64,000 bases of DNA from Planococcus donghaensis. Lineage in GTDB: Bacteria > Bacillota > Bacilli > Bacillales_A > Planococcaceae. This document shows positions 23,625-31,352 of this stretch, piece by piece. Where the stretch lies: assembly GCF_001687665.2 (NCBI RefSeq), contig NZ_CP016543.2, positions 3,162,001 through 3,226,000 of the forward strand. The letters are read 5' to 3'. Numbering within the stretch: position 1 is the first letter of the stretch; each line of letters opens with the position of its first letter. The notes beneath the pieces are model-generated. The model had not been told where the DNA came from. It ran no database searches and worked only from the letters and a program-made list of their open reading frames with translations. The position numbers and the translations under genes were made by a program.

Positions 23625-24674
23625 TCACACTAACAGTTGCTTGACTAACTCTTTGTTGCGCTTTTTAAACACTTCGTTGTGCGAAGACACCATGGCAACT
23701 TTACGCGCGTCTGGCTGAATCCATTGTTTAGCTTTATTGACGGCGTTAGCAGCATCTTGGAATGTCCCTGCAATTAAATTCAGTTTCGCTTCGTGCTGTA
23801 AAATATCACCGGCTGCATAAAGACCTTCAACAGAAGATTCACTGCTTGGTGTTCCTGCAATGTAATAGTCGTCGGCGATGTCGATGTTTAAAGGACTGTT
23901 GCCGAGCAAACTAATGTCTCGTTCATAGCCATGATTGATAATCATTTCATCAATGGAGAGAATTTGAACTTCTCCTGTTCCTTGATGGGTCAGTTCAACA
24001 AATTCAATGGCATCTCGGTCGTCCGATGCAATCAGGCGCGTAATGTTGGTCTCTAAATAGCAAATGGCAGATCCGTTCATCAGCTGCGTTACTTGTGCTT
24101 CGTGCCCTGCGAGTTCTGGTTTACGGTACGTAACGTACACTTGCTTAGCTATAGGTTCGAGCTCGTTCGCCCAATCGATTGCTGAGTTGCCGCCTCCAGA
24201 GATGAGTACGGTTTTGTTTTTAAAGCGTTCTAAAGATTTTACGGTGTAATTTAAATTGGATACTTCAAAACGTTCTGCTCCTTCGATTTGGAGCTTTTGA
24301 GGGTTCAAAATGCCCCCGCCTACTGCCACAATCACTGTTTTCGACAAATGCACCTTTCCTGAAGAACCTTTCAATTCAAAAAGTCCCTCTTCGTTTTTGG
24401 CAATCGCTTCTATTTTTTCATTCAATACCACTTCTGGCTGGAATGTTAGCCCTTGTGCTACTAGCTGATCAATCAATTTCGCGCCTTGAATTGGAGGTTG
24501 GCCTCCCACATCCCAAATCATTTTTTCTGGATAAACATGAATTTTCCCACCTAACTGTGGTTGAAATTCGATAATCTTTGTTTTCATTTCTCGTAAGCCA
24601 CTGTAGAAAGCCGAGTATAACCCCGCTGGCCCCCCACCAATAATTGTCACATCAAAAAGTGTGTTTTTCTCCAT
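23625..24674 (-). CDS. Ferredoxin--NADP reductase type 2 (YcgT/IruO-like)
   Basis: A 349-residue thioredoxin-reductase-fold flavoprotein without the redox CxxC. The FAD motif is DVTIIGGGPAGLYSAFYSG, the NADP motif is VLISGGGNSAIDWANEL, and the C-terminal FAD motif is EGLYAAGDIL. Close relatives are Bacillus YcgT and Staphylococcus IruO, which supplies electrons for haem degradation and ferric-siderophore reduction. Its promoter contains a perfect Fur box and is divergent from the siderophore ABC operon. I choose the ATG at 24674 (CAGGAG ten bases upstream) over upstream starts lacking a site. Confidence 0.88.
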   Translation of the reverse strand: MEKNTLFDVTIIGGGPAGLYSAFYSGLREMKTKIIEFQPQLGGKIHVYPEKMIWDVGGQPPIQGAKLIDQLVAQGLTFQPEVVLNEKIEAIAKNEEGLFELKGSSGKVHLSKTVIVAVGGGILNPQKLQIEGAERFEVSNLNYTVKSLERFKNKTVLISGGGNSAIDWANELEPIAKQVYVTYRKPELAGHEAQVTQLMNGSAICYLETNITRLIASDDRDAIEFVELTHQGTGEVQILSIDEMIINHGYERDISLLGNSPLNIDIADDYYIAGTPSSESSVEGLYAAGDILQHEAKLNLIAGTFQDAANAVNKAKQWIQPDARKVAMVSSHNEVFKKRNKELVKQLLV

Positions 24675-24737
24675 TTTTATGTAACTCCTGTCCTTTTGAA
24701 TTTGCATTGACAAGCTTAAATATAAGTTTTATAGTAT

Positions 24738-24768
24738 TGATTGTACTGAAAATGATAATCATTATCAA
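24738..24768. promoter_or_regulatory. Fur box and divergent promoters
   Basis: TGATAATCATTATCA (24753-24767) is a perfect 7-1-7 Fur site. On the minus strand -35 TTGATA (24763-24768) and -10 TACAAT (24740-24745), 17 bp apart, place the box in the spacer. On the plus strand TTGATT (24738-24743) with a weak -10 CATTAT gives a possible promoter for the ABC genes over the same box. Iron repression of both directions is expected. Confidence 0.92.
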
Positions 24769-24805
24769 TGAAAATACATAAAATTTAGCAAAGGAGGATT
24801 TAGAG

Positions 24806-25597
24806 ATGGTGCGTTTATTCACCGAGGAGCTAAATATTAGCTACGGAGATCGCTTGATTGTGAAAGATTTGTCTGTTGAAATTCCGGATAAAAAGATTAC
24901 GACAATTATCGGTTCGAATGGCTGTGGGAAATCTACACTTTTAAAAGCGATAACTCGTGTGATTCCGCATCAATCCGGAACAGTCGTTTTAGATGGCGGC
25001 AATATTGCACAAGAAAACACAAAATCCCTCGCGAAGAAAATGGCAATTCTTCCGCAAACACCTGATAGCGCAGCGGGACTTACAGTTGGTGAACTCGTTT
25101 CTTACGGCCGCTTTCCTTACCAAAAAGGATTTGGGCGTCTGTCTAAAAGAGATTATGACATCATCAATTGGGCACTCGATGTTACAGGCACACAGTTTTT
25201 TAAATACCATCCAGTCGATGCGTTATCCGGTGGCCAACGTCAACGTGTGTGGATTGCAATGGCACTTGCACAAGAAACTGAAATGATTTTTTTAGATGAG
25301 CCTACGACTTATCTGGACATGGCACATCAGCTAGAAATATTGGAGCTTTTGCAACAACTCAACAAAGAGCAAGAACGAACCATCATTATGGTGCTTCACG
25401 ATTTAAACCAAGCCGCTCGTTTTGCAGACCATATTATTGCGATGAAAGATGGCAAAATCGTTAAAGCCGGCAATTGCCATGACGTAATTACACAACCGGT
25501 CCTGAAAGAAGTTTTTCGAATTGATGCAGAAATCGGACTTGATCCGCGAACGCAAAAACCAATGTGTACAACTTATAACTTAATCAAAGGAGTTTAA
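24806..25597 (+). CDS. Iron-siderophore ABC transporter, ATP-binding protein (FecE/FhuC-like)
   Basis: A 263-residue ATPase. Walker A is GSNGCGKST at residues 36-44, the signature is LSGGQRQR, Walker B is MIFLDEPTTYLD and the switch His is in VLHDLNQAARFADH. The FecE/FhuC/YusV group energises FecCD permeases. The start follows AAAGGAGG. It is first in the Fur-controlled operon; the binding protein starts 5 bp after its stop and the two permeases follow beyond element R2. Confidence 0.94.
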   Translation: MVRLFTEELNISYGDRLIVKDLSVEIPDKKITTIIGSNGCGKSTLLKAITRVIPHQSGTVVLDGGNIAQENTKSLAKKMAILPQTPDSAAGLTVGELVSYGRFPYQKGFGRLSKRDYDIINWALDVTGTQFFKYHPVDALSGGQRQRVWIAMALAQETEMIFLDEPTTYLDMAHQLEILELLQQLNKEQERTIIMVLHDLNQAARFADHIIAMKDGKIVKAGNCHDVITQPVLKEVFRIDAEIGLDPRTQKPMCTTYNLIKGV

Positions 25598-25602
25598 CCC
25601 AT

Positions 25603-26517
25603 ATGAAAAAACTATTTTTACCTCTCACTTTATTTACTTTACTTCTTCTTCTTAGTGCTTGTAATTCTGATACTGCTGCAAAAGAAACGAGCGACACTAG
25701 CACCGACACGATTACTTATGAATCTGAAAATGGCCCGGTAGAAGTACCAGCGGATCCACAACGCGTGATTGTTTTATCTACATATAGCGGAGACGTGATG
25801 TCTTTGGACGTTCCATTAGTCGGTGTCGATTCTTGGTCAAAAATGAACCCTCGCTTTGAAGAACAACTAAAAGATGTAGAAGAAGTAGCCGATACAGACC
25901 TTGAAAAAATTATTGAACTAGATCCAGACTTGATTATCGGTGGGTCCACTATTAATAATATTGACAAATTAAATCAAATCGCTCCAACTGTGACATTTAC
26001 ATACGGTAATTTGAGCTATTTGGAACAGCATCTTGAAATCGGAAAATTACTGAACAAAGAACAACAAGCCCAAGAATGGATTACCGATTTCCAAGAACGT
26101 GCACAACAAGCGGGTGAAGACATTCGTGCGAAAATCGGACAAGATACCACTGTTTCAGTCATAGAAAACTTCGATAAGCAATTATACGTTTTTGGAGATA
26201 ACTGGGGACGCGGAACGGAAATTCTTTATCAAGAAATGAAATTAAACATGCCTGAAAAAGTGGAAGAAATGGCGTTAGCAGATGGCTATTACATGTTGTC
26301 TCAAGAAGTATTACCGGAATACATGGGTGATTACGTAATCTTTAGTAAAGACAGCACGCAAGACAACTCCTTCCAAGAAACAGATGTTTACAAAAACACT
26401 CCGGCTGCCAAAAACGGCCAAATTTTTGAAGCCAACGCCAAAGAATTTTACTTTAACGACCCGCTCACACTCGAATACCAATTGGATTTCTTTATCGAAA
26501 ACTTTTTAGGTGAGTGA
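25603..26517 (+). CDS. Iron-siderophore ABC transporter, substrate-binding lipoprotein
   Basis: A 304-residue lipoprotein. A signal sequence ends in the lipobox LLSAC with the lipid-accepting Cys at residue 20, then a Ser/Thr-rich linker and a class III (FecB/FepB-like) binding fold (RVIVLSTYSGDVMSL, VEEVADTDLEKIIELDPDLI). It captures ferric siderophore at the outer membrane face; hydroxamate or catecholate cannot be distinguished. It is followed by element R2, which separates it from the permeases. Confidence 0.92.
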   Translation: MKKLFLPLTLFTLLLLLSACNSDTAAKETSDTSTDTITYESENGPVEVPADPQRVIVLSTYSGDVMSLDVPLVGVDSWSKMNPRFEEQLKDVEEVADTDLEKIIELDPDLIIGGSTINNIDKLNQIAPTVTFTYGNLSYLEQHLEIGKLLNKEQQAQEWITDFQERAQQAGEDIRAKIGQDTTVSVIENFDKQLYVFGDNWGRGTEILYQEMKLNMPEKVEEMALADGYYMLSQEVLPEYMGDYVIFSKDSTQDNSFQETDVYKNTPAAKNGQIFEANAKEFYFNDPLTLEYQLDFFIENFLGE

Positions 26518-26553
26518 GGCAATACTAGCGAGTCCAATTTATATAACAAAAAA

Positions 26554-26580
26554 AGAGGGATTCTGTTAAAGAGTTCCTCT
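26554..26580 (+). terminator. Terminator hairpin after the binding protein gene, left copy
   Basis: An imperfect hairpin in GAGGGATTCTGTTAAAGAG to CCTCT directly abuts element R2 and lacks its own T run. The same sequence returns at 27003. Confidence 0.7.
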
Positions 26581-27004
26581 CAGACTGTAGACAAAGTCTT
26601 ATTAAACTGAATAATGATGCATACTCTTCAACCGGGCTGGCCACTTCGCTTTCCGTGGGCTCAGCTTCAGCCTCCTCGTCACTGACGTTCCTGCGGGGTC
26701 TTCAGCTTTCGCTGTCCCACAGGAGTCTTCGTGAACCAGCCCAGTTGAAGGCTTCTTGCTACAAACAAAGTGATATTCTATAGTGCGCTTTACCGTATAA
26801 ATAACGTGTTACAAGCTTTTTCCCTACTCACTCTAGGATTCGGAGCACCTAGTGGCGACTCCAGCGGAAAAACGAAGTGATGAGACCCCGCAGGAGCTTG
26901 CGACGAGGAGGCTCAGCGCGGAGTCCGCGGAAAGCGTCCACTAGGTGTGGAGAATCCCACATGCATACAAAAATGAGTAAGTATTCTTTTGTCTACAAAC
27001 TAAG
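26580..27004. mobile_element. Composite terminator-nested element R2
   Basis: A 425-bp noncoding element with the layout of R1 and R3. Ends: TCAGACTGTAGACAAAG (left) and, on the other strand, CTTAGTTTGTAGACAAAAG (right, to 27004). Subunit A (26626-26750) is bounded by CTTCAACCGGGCTGG and CCAGCCCAGTTGAAG. Subunit B (26836-26957) is bounded by GGATTC..CCTAGTGG and CCACTAGG..GAATCC. The subunit cores (GACGAGGAGGCT, GACCCCGCAGGA) match R1, but the outer arms differ in sequence while staying self-complementary. It splits the siderophore operon. Confidence 0.85.
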
Positions 27005-27032
27005 AGGGATTCTGTTAAAGAATCTCTCTTTT
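27003..27032 (+). terminator. Second copy of the hairpin, right of R2
   Basis: AGAGGGATTCT pairs with AGAATCTCTCT around GTTAA, followed by TTTT. It repeats the left hairpin (26554-26572 nearly identical). It lies 25 bp before the first permease gene, so the permeases must be transcribed through it or from another start. Confidence 0.8.
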
Positions 27033-27056
27033 ATTCTTAGGAAAAGATGATGACTA

Positions 27057-28055
27057 ATGACACCTAAAATTCCCTTTCCAATTAAATTAACTTTGAGTTT
27101 TGTCTTACTCGCACTGACCTTAATGGTTTCTTTAATTTTCGGTGCGGCGGATATTAGTTTAAAAGAAGTCGGCCTCGCTTTGTTTTCAACTTCTTCTAGC
27201 GATTCTATTGGTGTGATTCGCGAAATTCGACTCCCGCGTGAAGTCGCGGCCATTTTTGTAGGTGCTGCACTTGCTGTATCCGGTGCGATGATGCAAGGCA
27301 TGACGCGCAATCCACTGGCTGACCCGGGTCTTCTCGGTTTAACAGCTGGGGCTAATGCCGCGCTTGCGTTTACTTTAGCATTTGTTCCGGCGGCGAATTA
27401 TTTCGGTATTATGATCGCTTGTTTTATCGGTGCCGCGGTGGGTGCTGCGTTAGTGTTTGGGATTGGCGCAGCTAAAAAAGGTGGATTTTCACCGTTTCGA
27501 ATTGTTCTCGCAGGGGCTGCGATATCGGCATTTTTAACAGCGATTGCTGAAGGTATTGGTCTTTACTTTAATATCTCAAAAAACGTTTCACAATGGACCG
27601 CGGGTGGATTGATCGGCACTTCTTGGGGACAACTACAAGTAGTGGTTCCTTTTATCGCCGTGTCGTTATTCGTGGCCATCGTGTTAGCCCGGCAATTGAC
27701 CATTTTAAGTTTAAGTGAAGAAGCTGCCATTGGCTTAGGACAAAAAACGGCGCAAATTAAAGCAATTCTTTTTATCGTCATTACTCTTCTTGCAGGTGCT
27801 GCTGTGGCACTAGCTGGCAATATGGCATTTATTGGGTTGATGATCCCTCATGTGGTTCGGACAATTGTTGGCACCGATTACCGCTTTATCATTCCGATGT
27901 CTGCCGTAGCTGGAGCGATTTTTATGTTGCTCGCCGATTTAATTGGCCGGACAATCAACGCGCCTTTTGAAACTCCAGTCGCCGCAATCATTGCAATTCT
28001 TGGTTTGCCGTTCTTTCTAATCATCGTTCGTAAAGGAGGCAAAGCATTCGCATGA
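27057..28055 (+). CDS. Iron-siderophore ABC transporter permease (FecCD family), first
   Basis: A 332-residue permease with 9-10 helices. The FecCD pattern is clear: IREIRLPREVAAIFVGAALAVSG (cut at the family motif), GMTRNPLADPGLLG, GLIGTSW and GNMAFIGLMIPHVVR. The ribosome site (AGGAAAAG, 11 bases) is weak. It overlaps the next permease by four bases (ATGA). It belongs with the ATPase and binding protein 0.5 kb upstream, from which it is separated by element R2. Confidence 0.92.
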   Translation: MTPKIPFPIKLTLSFVLLALTLMVSLIFGAADISLKEVGLALFSTSSSDSIGVIREIRLPREVAAIFVGAALAVSGAMMQGMTRNPLADPGLLGLTAGANAALAFTLAFVPAANYFGIMIACFIGAAVGAALVFGIGAAKKGGFSPFRIVLAGAAISAFLTAIAEGIGLYFNISKNVSQWTAGGLIGTSWGQLQVVVPFIAVSLFVAIVLARQLTILSLSEEAAIGLGQKTAQIKAILFIVITLLAGAAVALAGNMAFIGLMIPHVVRTIVGTDYRFIIPMSAVAGAIFMLLADLIGRTINAPFETPVAAIIAILGLPFFLIIVRKGGKAFA

Positions 28056-29059
28056 TTCATCCTAGTTTACGCAAAAAGCAACGAATTTCGTATTATGGTT
28101 TGCTGACACTGATTTTACTAACAACCATGGTCAGTATGGGCTTAGGTTACTCACCTATTTCTTATGACCGGTTAATGCCTGCTATTTTGGGACAAGGAAC
28201 ATTTAAAGAAGAATTTATTTTGTTTTCAATTCGCTTGCCGCGAATTTTAATTACCTTACTAGCCGGAATGGCACTCGCTTTGTCTGGCGCTATTTTACAA
28301 AGTGTGACACGTAACGACTTGGCAGACCCTGGAATCATCGGGATCAATTCCGGAGCTGGTGTCGCCATTGCGGTGTTCTTCTTGTTTATTCCAGTTGAAG
28401 TTGGTGCGTTTGCTTACTTATTGCCGCTTGTCGCTTTTGGTGGTGCACTTTTAACGGCTATATTGATCTATGCTTTTTCTTATTCTCGAAGCACAGGGCT
28501 ACAACCTGTTCGTTTAGTTCTCGTCGGAATTGGCTTTTCGATGGCACTTTCTGGCGTTATGATTGTGCTCATTTCTTCTGCTGAACCAGAAAAAGTTGAT
28601 TTTATCGCCAATTGGTTAGCAGGTAGCATTTGGGGAGCGGATTGGCCATTTATCATTGCCATCCTTCCGTGGTTATTGATATTGATCCCGTTTACGTTAT
28701 ATAAAGCAAACCGTATGAACGTTCTCGGGCTGAGCGATCCTGTCGCTGTCGGGATTGGTGTTTCTATTGAAAAAGAACGACTTGTGTTGCTACTGGCTGC
28801 TGTCGCTTTAGCCGCTTCTGCGGTTTCTGTTACTGGTGGAATCGCGTTTATCGGGCTAATGGCCCCGCATATTGCCAAAGCCATCGTTGGACCGCGACAT
28901 CAATTGTTTTTACCACTTGCGATTTTGATAGGCGGTTGGCTACTGTTACTAGCAGACACAATCGGACGAAACTTACTCGAGCCTTCAGGTATCCCAGCAG
29001 GCATTATGGCCGCGTTAATCGGTGCGCCTTACTTCATCTATTTGTTGTTAAGAAAATAA
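28052..29059 (+). CDS. Iron-siderophore ABC transporter permease (FecCD family), second
   Basis: A 335-residue partner permease. Motifs: IRLPRILITLLAGMALALSGA, VTRNDLADPGIIGI, GSIWGADWP and GGIAFIGLMAPHIAK. It forms a heterodimer with the upstream gene product in the membrane. Translation is coupled through the ATGA overlap. A strong terminator closes the operon. Confidence 0.92.
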   Translation: MIHPSLRKKQRISYYGLLTLILLTTMVSMGLGYSPISYDRLMPAILGQGTFKEEFILFSIRLPRILITLLAGMALALSGAILQSVTRNDLADPGIIGINSGAGVAIAVFFLFIPVEVGAFAYLLPLVAFGGALLTAILIYAFSYSRSTGLQPVRLVLVGIGFSMALSGVMIVLISSAEPEKVDFIANWLAGSIWGADWPFIIAILPWLLILIPFTLYKANRMNVLGLSDPVAVGIGVSIEKERLVLLLAAVALAASAVSVTGGIAFIGLMAPHIAKAIVGPRHQLFLPLAILIGGWLLLLADTIGRNLLEPSGIPAGIMAALIGAPYFIYLLLRK

Positions 29060-29099
29060 ACAGCCAGGACTCTTCGCCTATGAAGATCCTGGCTGTTTA
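29058..29099 (+). terminator. Terminator of the siderophore operon
   Basis: AACAGCCAGGA and TCCTGGCTGTT enclose an inner CTTCGCCTATGAAG hairpin; T-rich sequence follows. Confidence 0.9.
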
Positions 29100-29198
29100 T
29101 TTTTGTTTTGCATTTGCACAATTACTCTCCTGATTAAACTCAACATGACGCCAATTCAAGTAATACTTAGAATTCTTTATTTTTAATCCGCTTGGATA

Positions 29199-29233
29199 AA
29201 AAACCCTAACAACTCAACTAGTTGTTAGGGTTT
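29199..29233 (-). terminator. Terminator overlapping the end of the EAL gene
   Basis: AAACCCTAACAACT (29201-29214) and AGTTGTTAGGGTTT (29220-29233) form a perfect 14-bp stem with a T run on the minus strand. The stop codon of the EAL gene is inside it. Confidence 0.88.
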
Positions 29234-30224
29234 GAACTACTGCTACAGGCGTTGCTGATGGTTTCCCAAAATAATACCCTTGGAATAATTGATAACCGAG
29301 CTGCTTTAGCCAATCAAAATCTTGACGTGTTTCTATACCTTCTGCTAATGGAATCGAACCAATTTCTTGAGCTTTTTCTAGAAATTTTTTGGCGATTTCT
29401 TGTTTTTTTGTATCCGTTGCAACGCCTTGAACAAATTGCATATCCAGTTTCATATACTTAGGCTGCAAATCAGCCAATAATTCAATCGTGCTATACCCTT
29501 CGCCAACATCGTCTAATGCATAGTCAAAGCCTCTCGATCGATAATAACTGAGAATTTTCTTTAAGTGATTGATGTCGTCTACTTTTTCAGTTTCCACTAC
29601 TTCAAACACTAACGAATTTGGATTTACTCCCAATTTCTCGGACAACTCGATGGTCGACCGCAAACAAAATTCGGGCGAATAAATCGATGTCGGGATAAAG
29701 TTGATAAATGCTTTTGTTCCATTTAATGCGGCTGCATATTTCACCGCAGTCATCCTGCAAACCCGGTCGAGTGCATATAAACGGCCACGTGTTTTTGCCG
29801 CAGGAAAAATTTCGTTCGGATAAATCATCGAGCCGTCTTCGTTTTGGAAACGCGCTAACATTTCATACGCATAAATATTTTCATCGCCATCTACAATTGG
29901 TTGGTAGTGACAAATAATCCGCTCATCTTTAATGACAGCATCGATCCATTCCATAGCGAAAACTTTTGACATCTCTTGTAATGGCTGCCAAGCTTCCTGG
30001 TTAATACGAAAAGTAGCAGCCTCCATCACTAGTAAATCATTGCAAAAATCGAGGAATTCTCTTGCACCTTTTTCATCTATTTGGAGCTTGTTGCCTTTTA
30101 AAACAACATCAATTTCTCTTCTTTTCAAGTGTTCTATGACCATTGGCAGCGCTGAAAGATTCGTTTGTCCTTCTAGCTTAATTTCAAATTTGATGGCTGC
30201 AACTGTGCAGCTATTACATTGCAT
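29214..30224 (-). CDS. EAL-domain protein, predicted c-di-GMP phosphodiesterase
   Basis: A 336-residue cytoplasmic protein. Residues 1-85 form an unnamed N-terminal region starting MQCNSC (CxxC). Residues about 95-330 form the EAL domain: YEMLARF (EAL position, Glu kept), INFIPTSIY (metal-binding Asn), VFEVVETEKVDD (Glu), YALDDVGEGYST (DDFG with Val for Phe), YMKLDMQFV (Lys) and LAEGIET (Glu), then QGYYFGKP. Most catalytic ligands are kept, so c-di-GMP hydrolysis is likely. The start follows AGGAGTG. It may tune the riboswitch at 47 kb. Confidence 0.88.
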   Translation of the reverse strand: MQCNSCTVAAIKFEIKLEGQTNLSALPMVIEHLKRREIDVVLKGNKLQIDEKGAREFLDFCNDLLVMEAATFRINQEAWQPLQEMSKVFAMEWIDAVIKDERIICHYQPIVDGDENIYAYEMLARFQNEDGSMIYPNEIFPAAKTRGRLYALDRVCRMTAVKYAAALNGTKAFINFIPTSIYSPEFCLRSTIELSEKLGVNPNSLVFEVVETEKVDDINHLKKILSYYRSRGFDYALDDVGEGYSTIELLADLQPKYMKLDMQFVQGVATDTKKQEIAKKFLEKAQEIGSIPLAEGIETRQDFDWLKQLGYQLFQGYYFGKPSATPVAVVQTLTTS

Positions 30225-30456
30225 TATTTATCACTCCTATTTATACAGTAGTTTTAGTTTACTTGATAAATACTAAAAACTGTTATTTTTTTATAAAAAA
30301 AGTCAATTTATTCTTCTTTATTATTTAACCCGCTGATAATTTCCATCAGAACTTTAAAGGAGTTTTCTAATTGAAATCGAATTAAAGCTATAGACAACCT
30401 AACTATCATGCTTCAAGAACCGCCCGCTATTAATTCATTCACAAAGGAGAATGAGT

Positions 30457-30993
30457 ATGGGAAAAATTATTGTGGCTATGTATTTGACACTTGATGGGGT
30501 TATGGAAGAACCATCTTGGACAGCACCTTACTGGGATGATGAAATTGCTAAATTTCAATTGGATTTGCTGTTTAGCAGTGATGCCTTGTTGCTTGGACGC
30601 GTAACTTACGAAGGATTTGCCGCAGCTTGGCCTTCTGCTGAAGATGAAGAAGGCTTTGCTGAACGCATCAATAAATTACCAAAGTATGTTGTTTCGACAA
30701 GCTTAAAGCGTACAGAATGGAACGCACGTCTAATCACGAGCAACGTAGCCCAAGAAGTGGCTAAACTAAAAAAAACCGGTCAACGATTATTGGTCTATGG
30801 AAGTGCTGAACTTATCGAAACCTTGCTAAGACATGATTTGATTGATGAACTTCATTTAATGACATTCCCACTCGTATTAGGAGAAGGAAAACGGCTATTC
30901 AAGGAAAATGCCGATCAGAAAATGTTCAACCTACAAAATATTCGTTCAACCGATTCAGGTGTTTTGATTGCTAGTTATGCACCGGATAAATAA
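30457..30993 (+). CDS. DHFR/RibD C-terminal-like reductase
   Basis: A 178-residue protein of the RibD C-terminal / dihydrofolate reductase superfamily, similar in size to Bacillus YwjB/YyaP. Motifs are MYLTLDGVMEEP, LLLGRVTYEGFAAAWP, LLVYGSAELIETLL and FPLVLGEGKRLF. It should bind NADPH; the substrate is unknown. The ATG at 30457 lies seven bases after AAAGGAG; an ATG two codons earlier abuts the site. Its terminator is occupied by element R3. Confidence 0.87.
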   Translation: MGKIIVAMYLTLDGVMEEPSWTAPYWDDEIAKFQLDLLFSSDALLLGRVTYEGFAAAWPSAEDEEGFAERINKLPKYVVSTSLKRTEWNARLITSNVAQEVAKLKKTGQRLLVYGSAELIETLLRHDLIDELHLMTFPLVLGEGKRLFKENADQKMFNLQNIRSTDSGVLIASYAPDK

Positions 30994-31005
30994 GTCGATA
31001 TTAAA

Positions 31006-31028
31006 AAGGCTCCTATATAAGGAGCCTT
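31006..31028 (+). terminator. Terminator hairpin after the reductase gene, left copy
   Basis: AAGGCTCC and GGAGCCTT (31006-31028) form a stem; element R3 begins at its last base and no T run follows here. The hairpin recurs at 33073. Confidence 0.82.
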
Positions 31029-31352
31029 CAGACTATAGACAAAGTCTATTGAAAATGTATAGTTGTTTATAACCACAACCGTTCCAGCCACTGCGCTTTC
31101 CATGGGCTCAGCTTCAGCCTCCTCGTCACTTGCGTTCCTGCGGGGTCTTCAGCTTTCGCTGTCCCATAGGAGTCTTCGTGGCCAGAACGGTTGTTAGCAT
31201 ATAGCTCTAATTAGAGAGAGTAACCAGCGAATTTATTTTCAAGAGGATTAATGATTAATCACACAAGGATCCGAAGCGCAATGCGGCGACTCCTGCGGAA
31301 AAACGGAGTGATGAGACCCCGCAGGAGCTTGCGACGAGGAGGCTCAGCGCTT

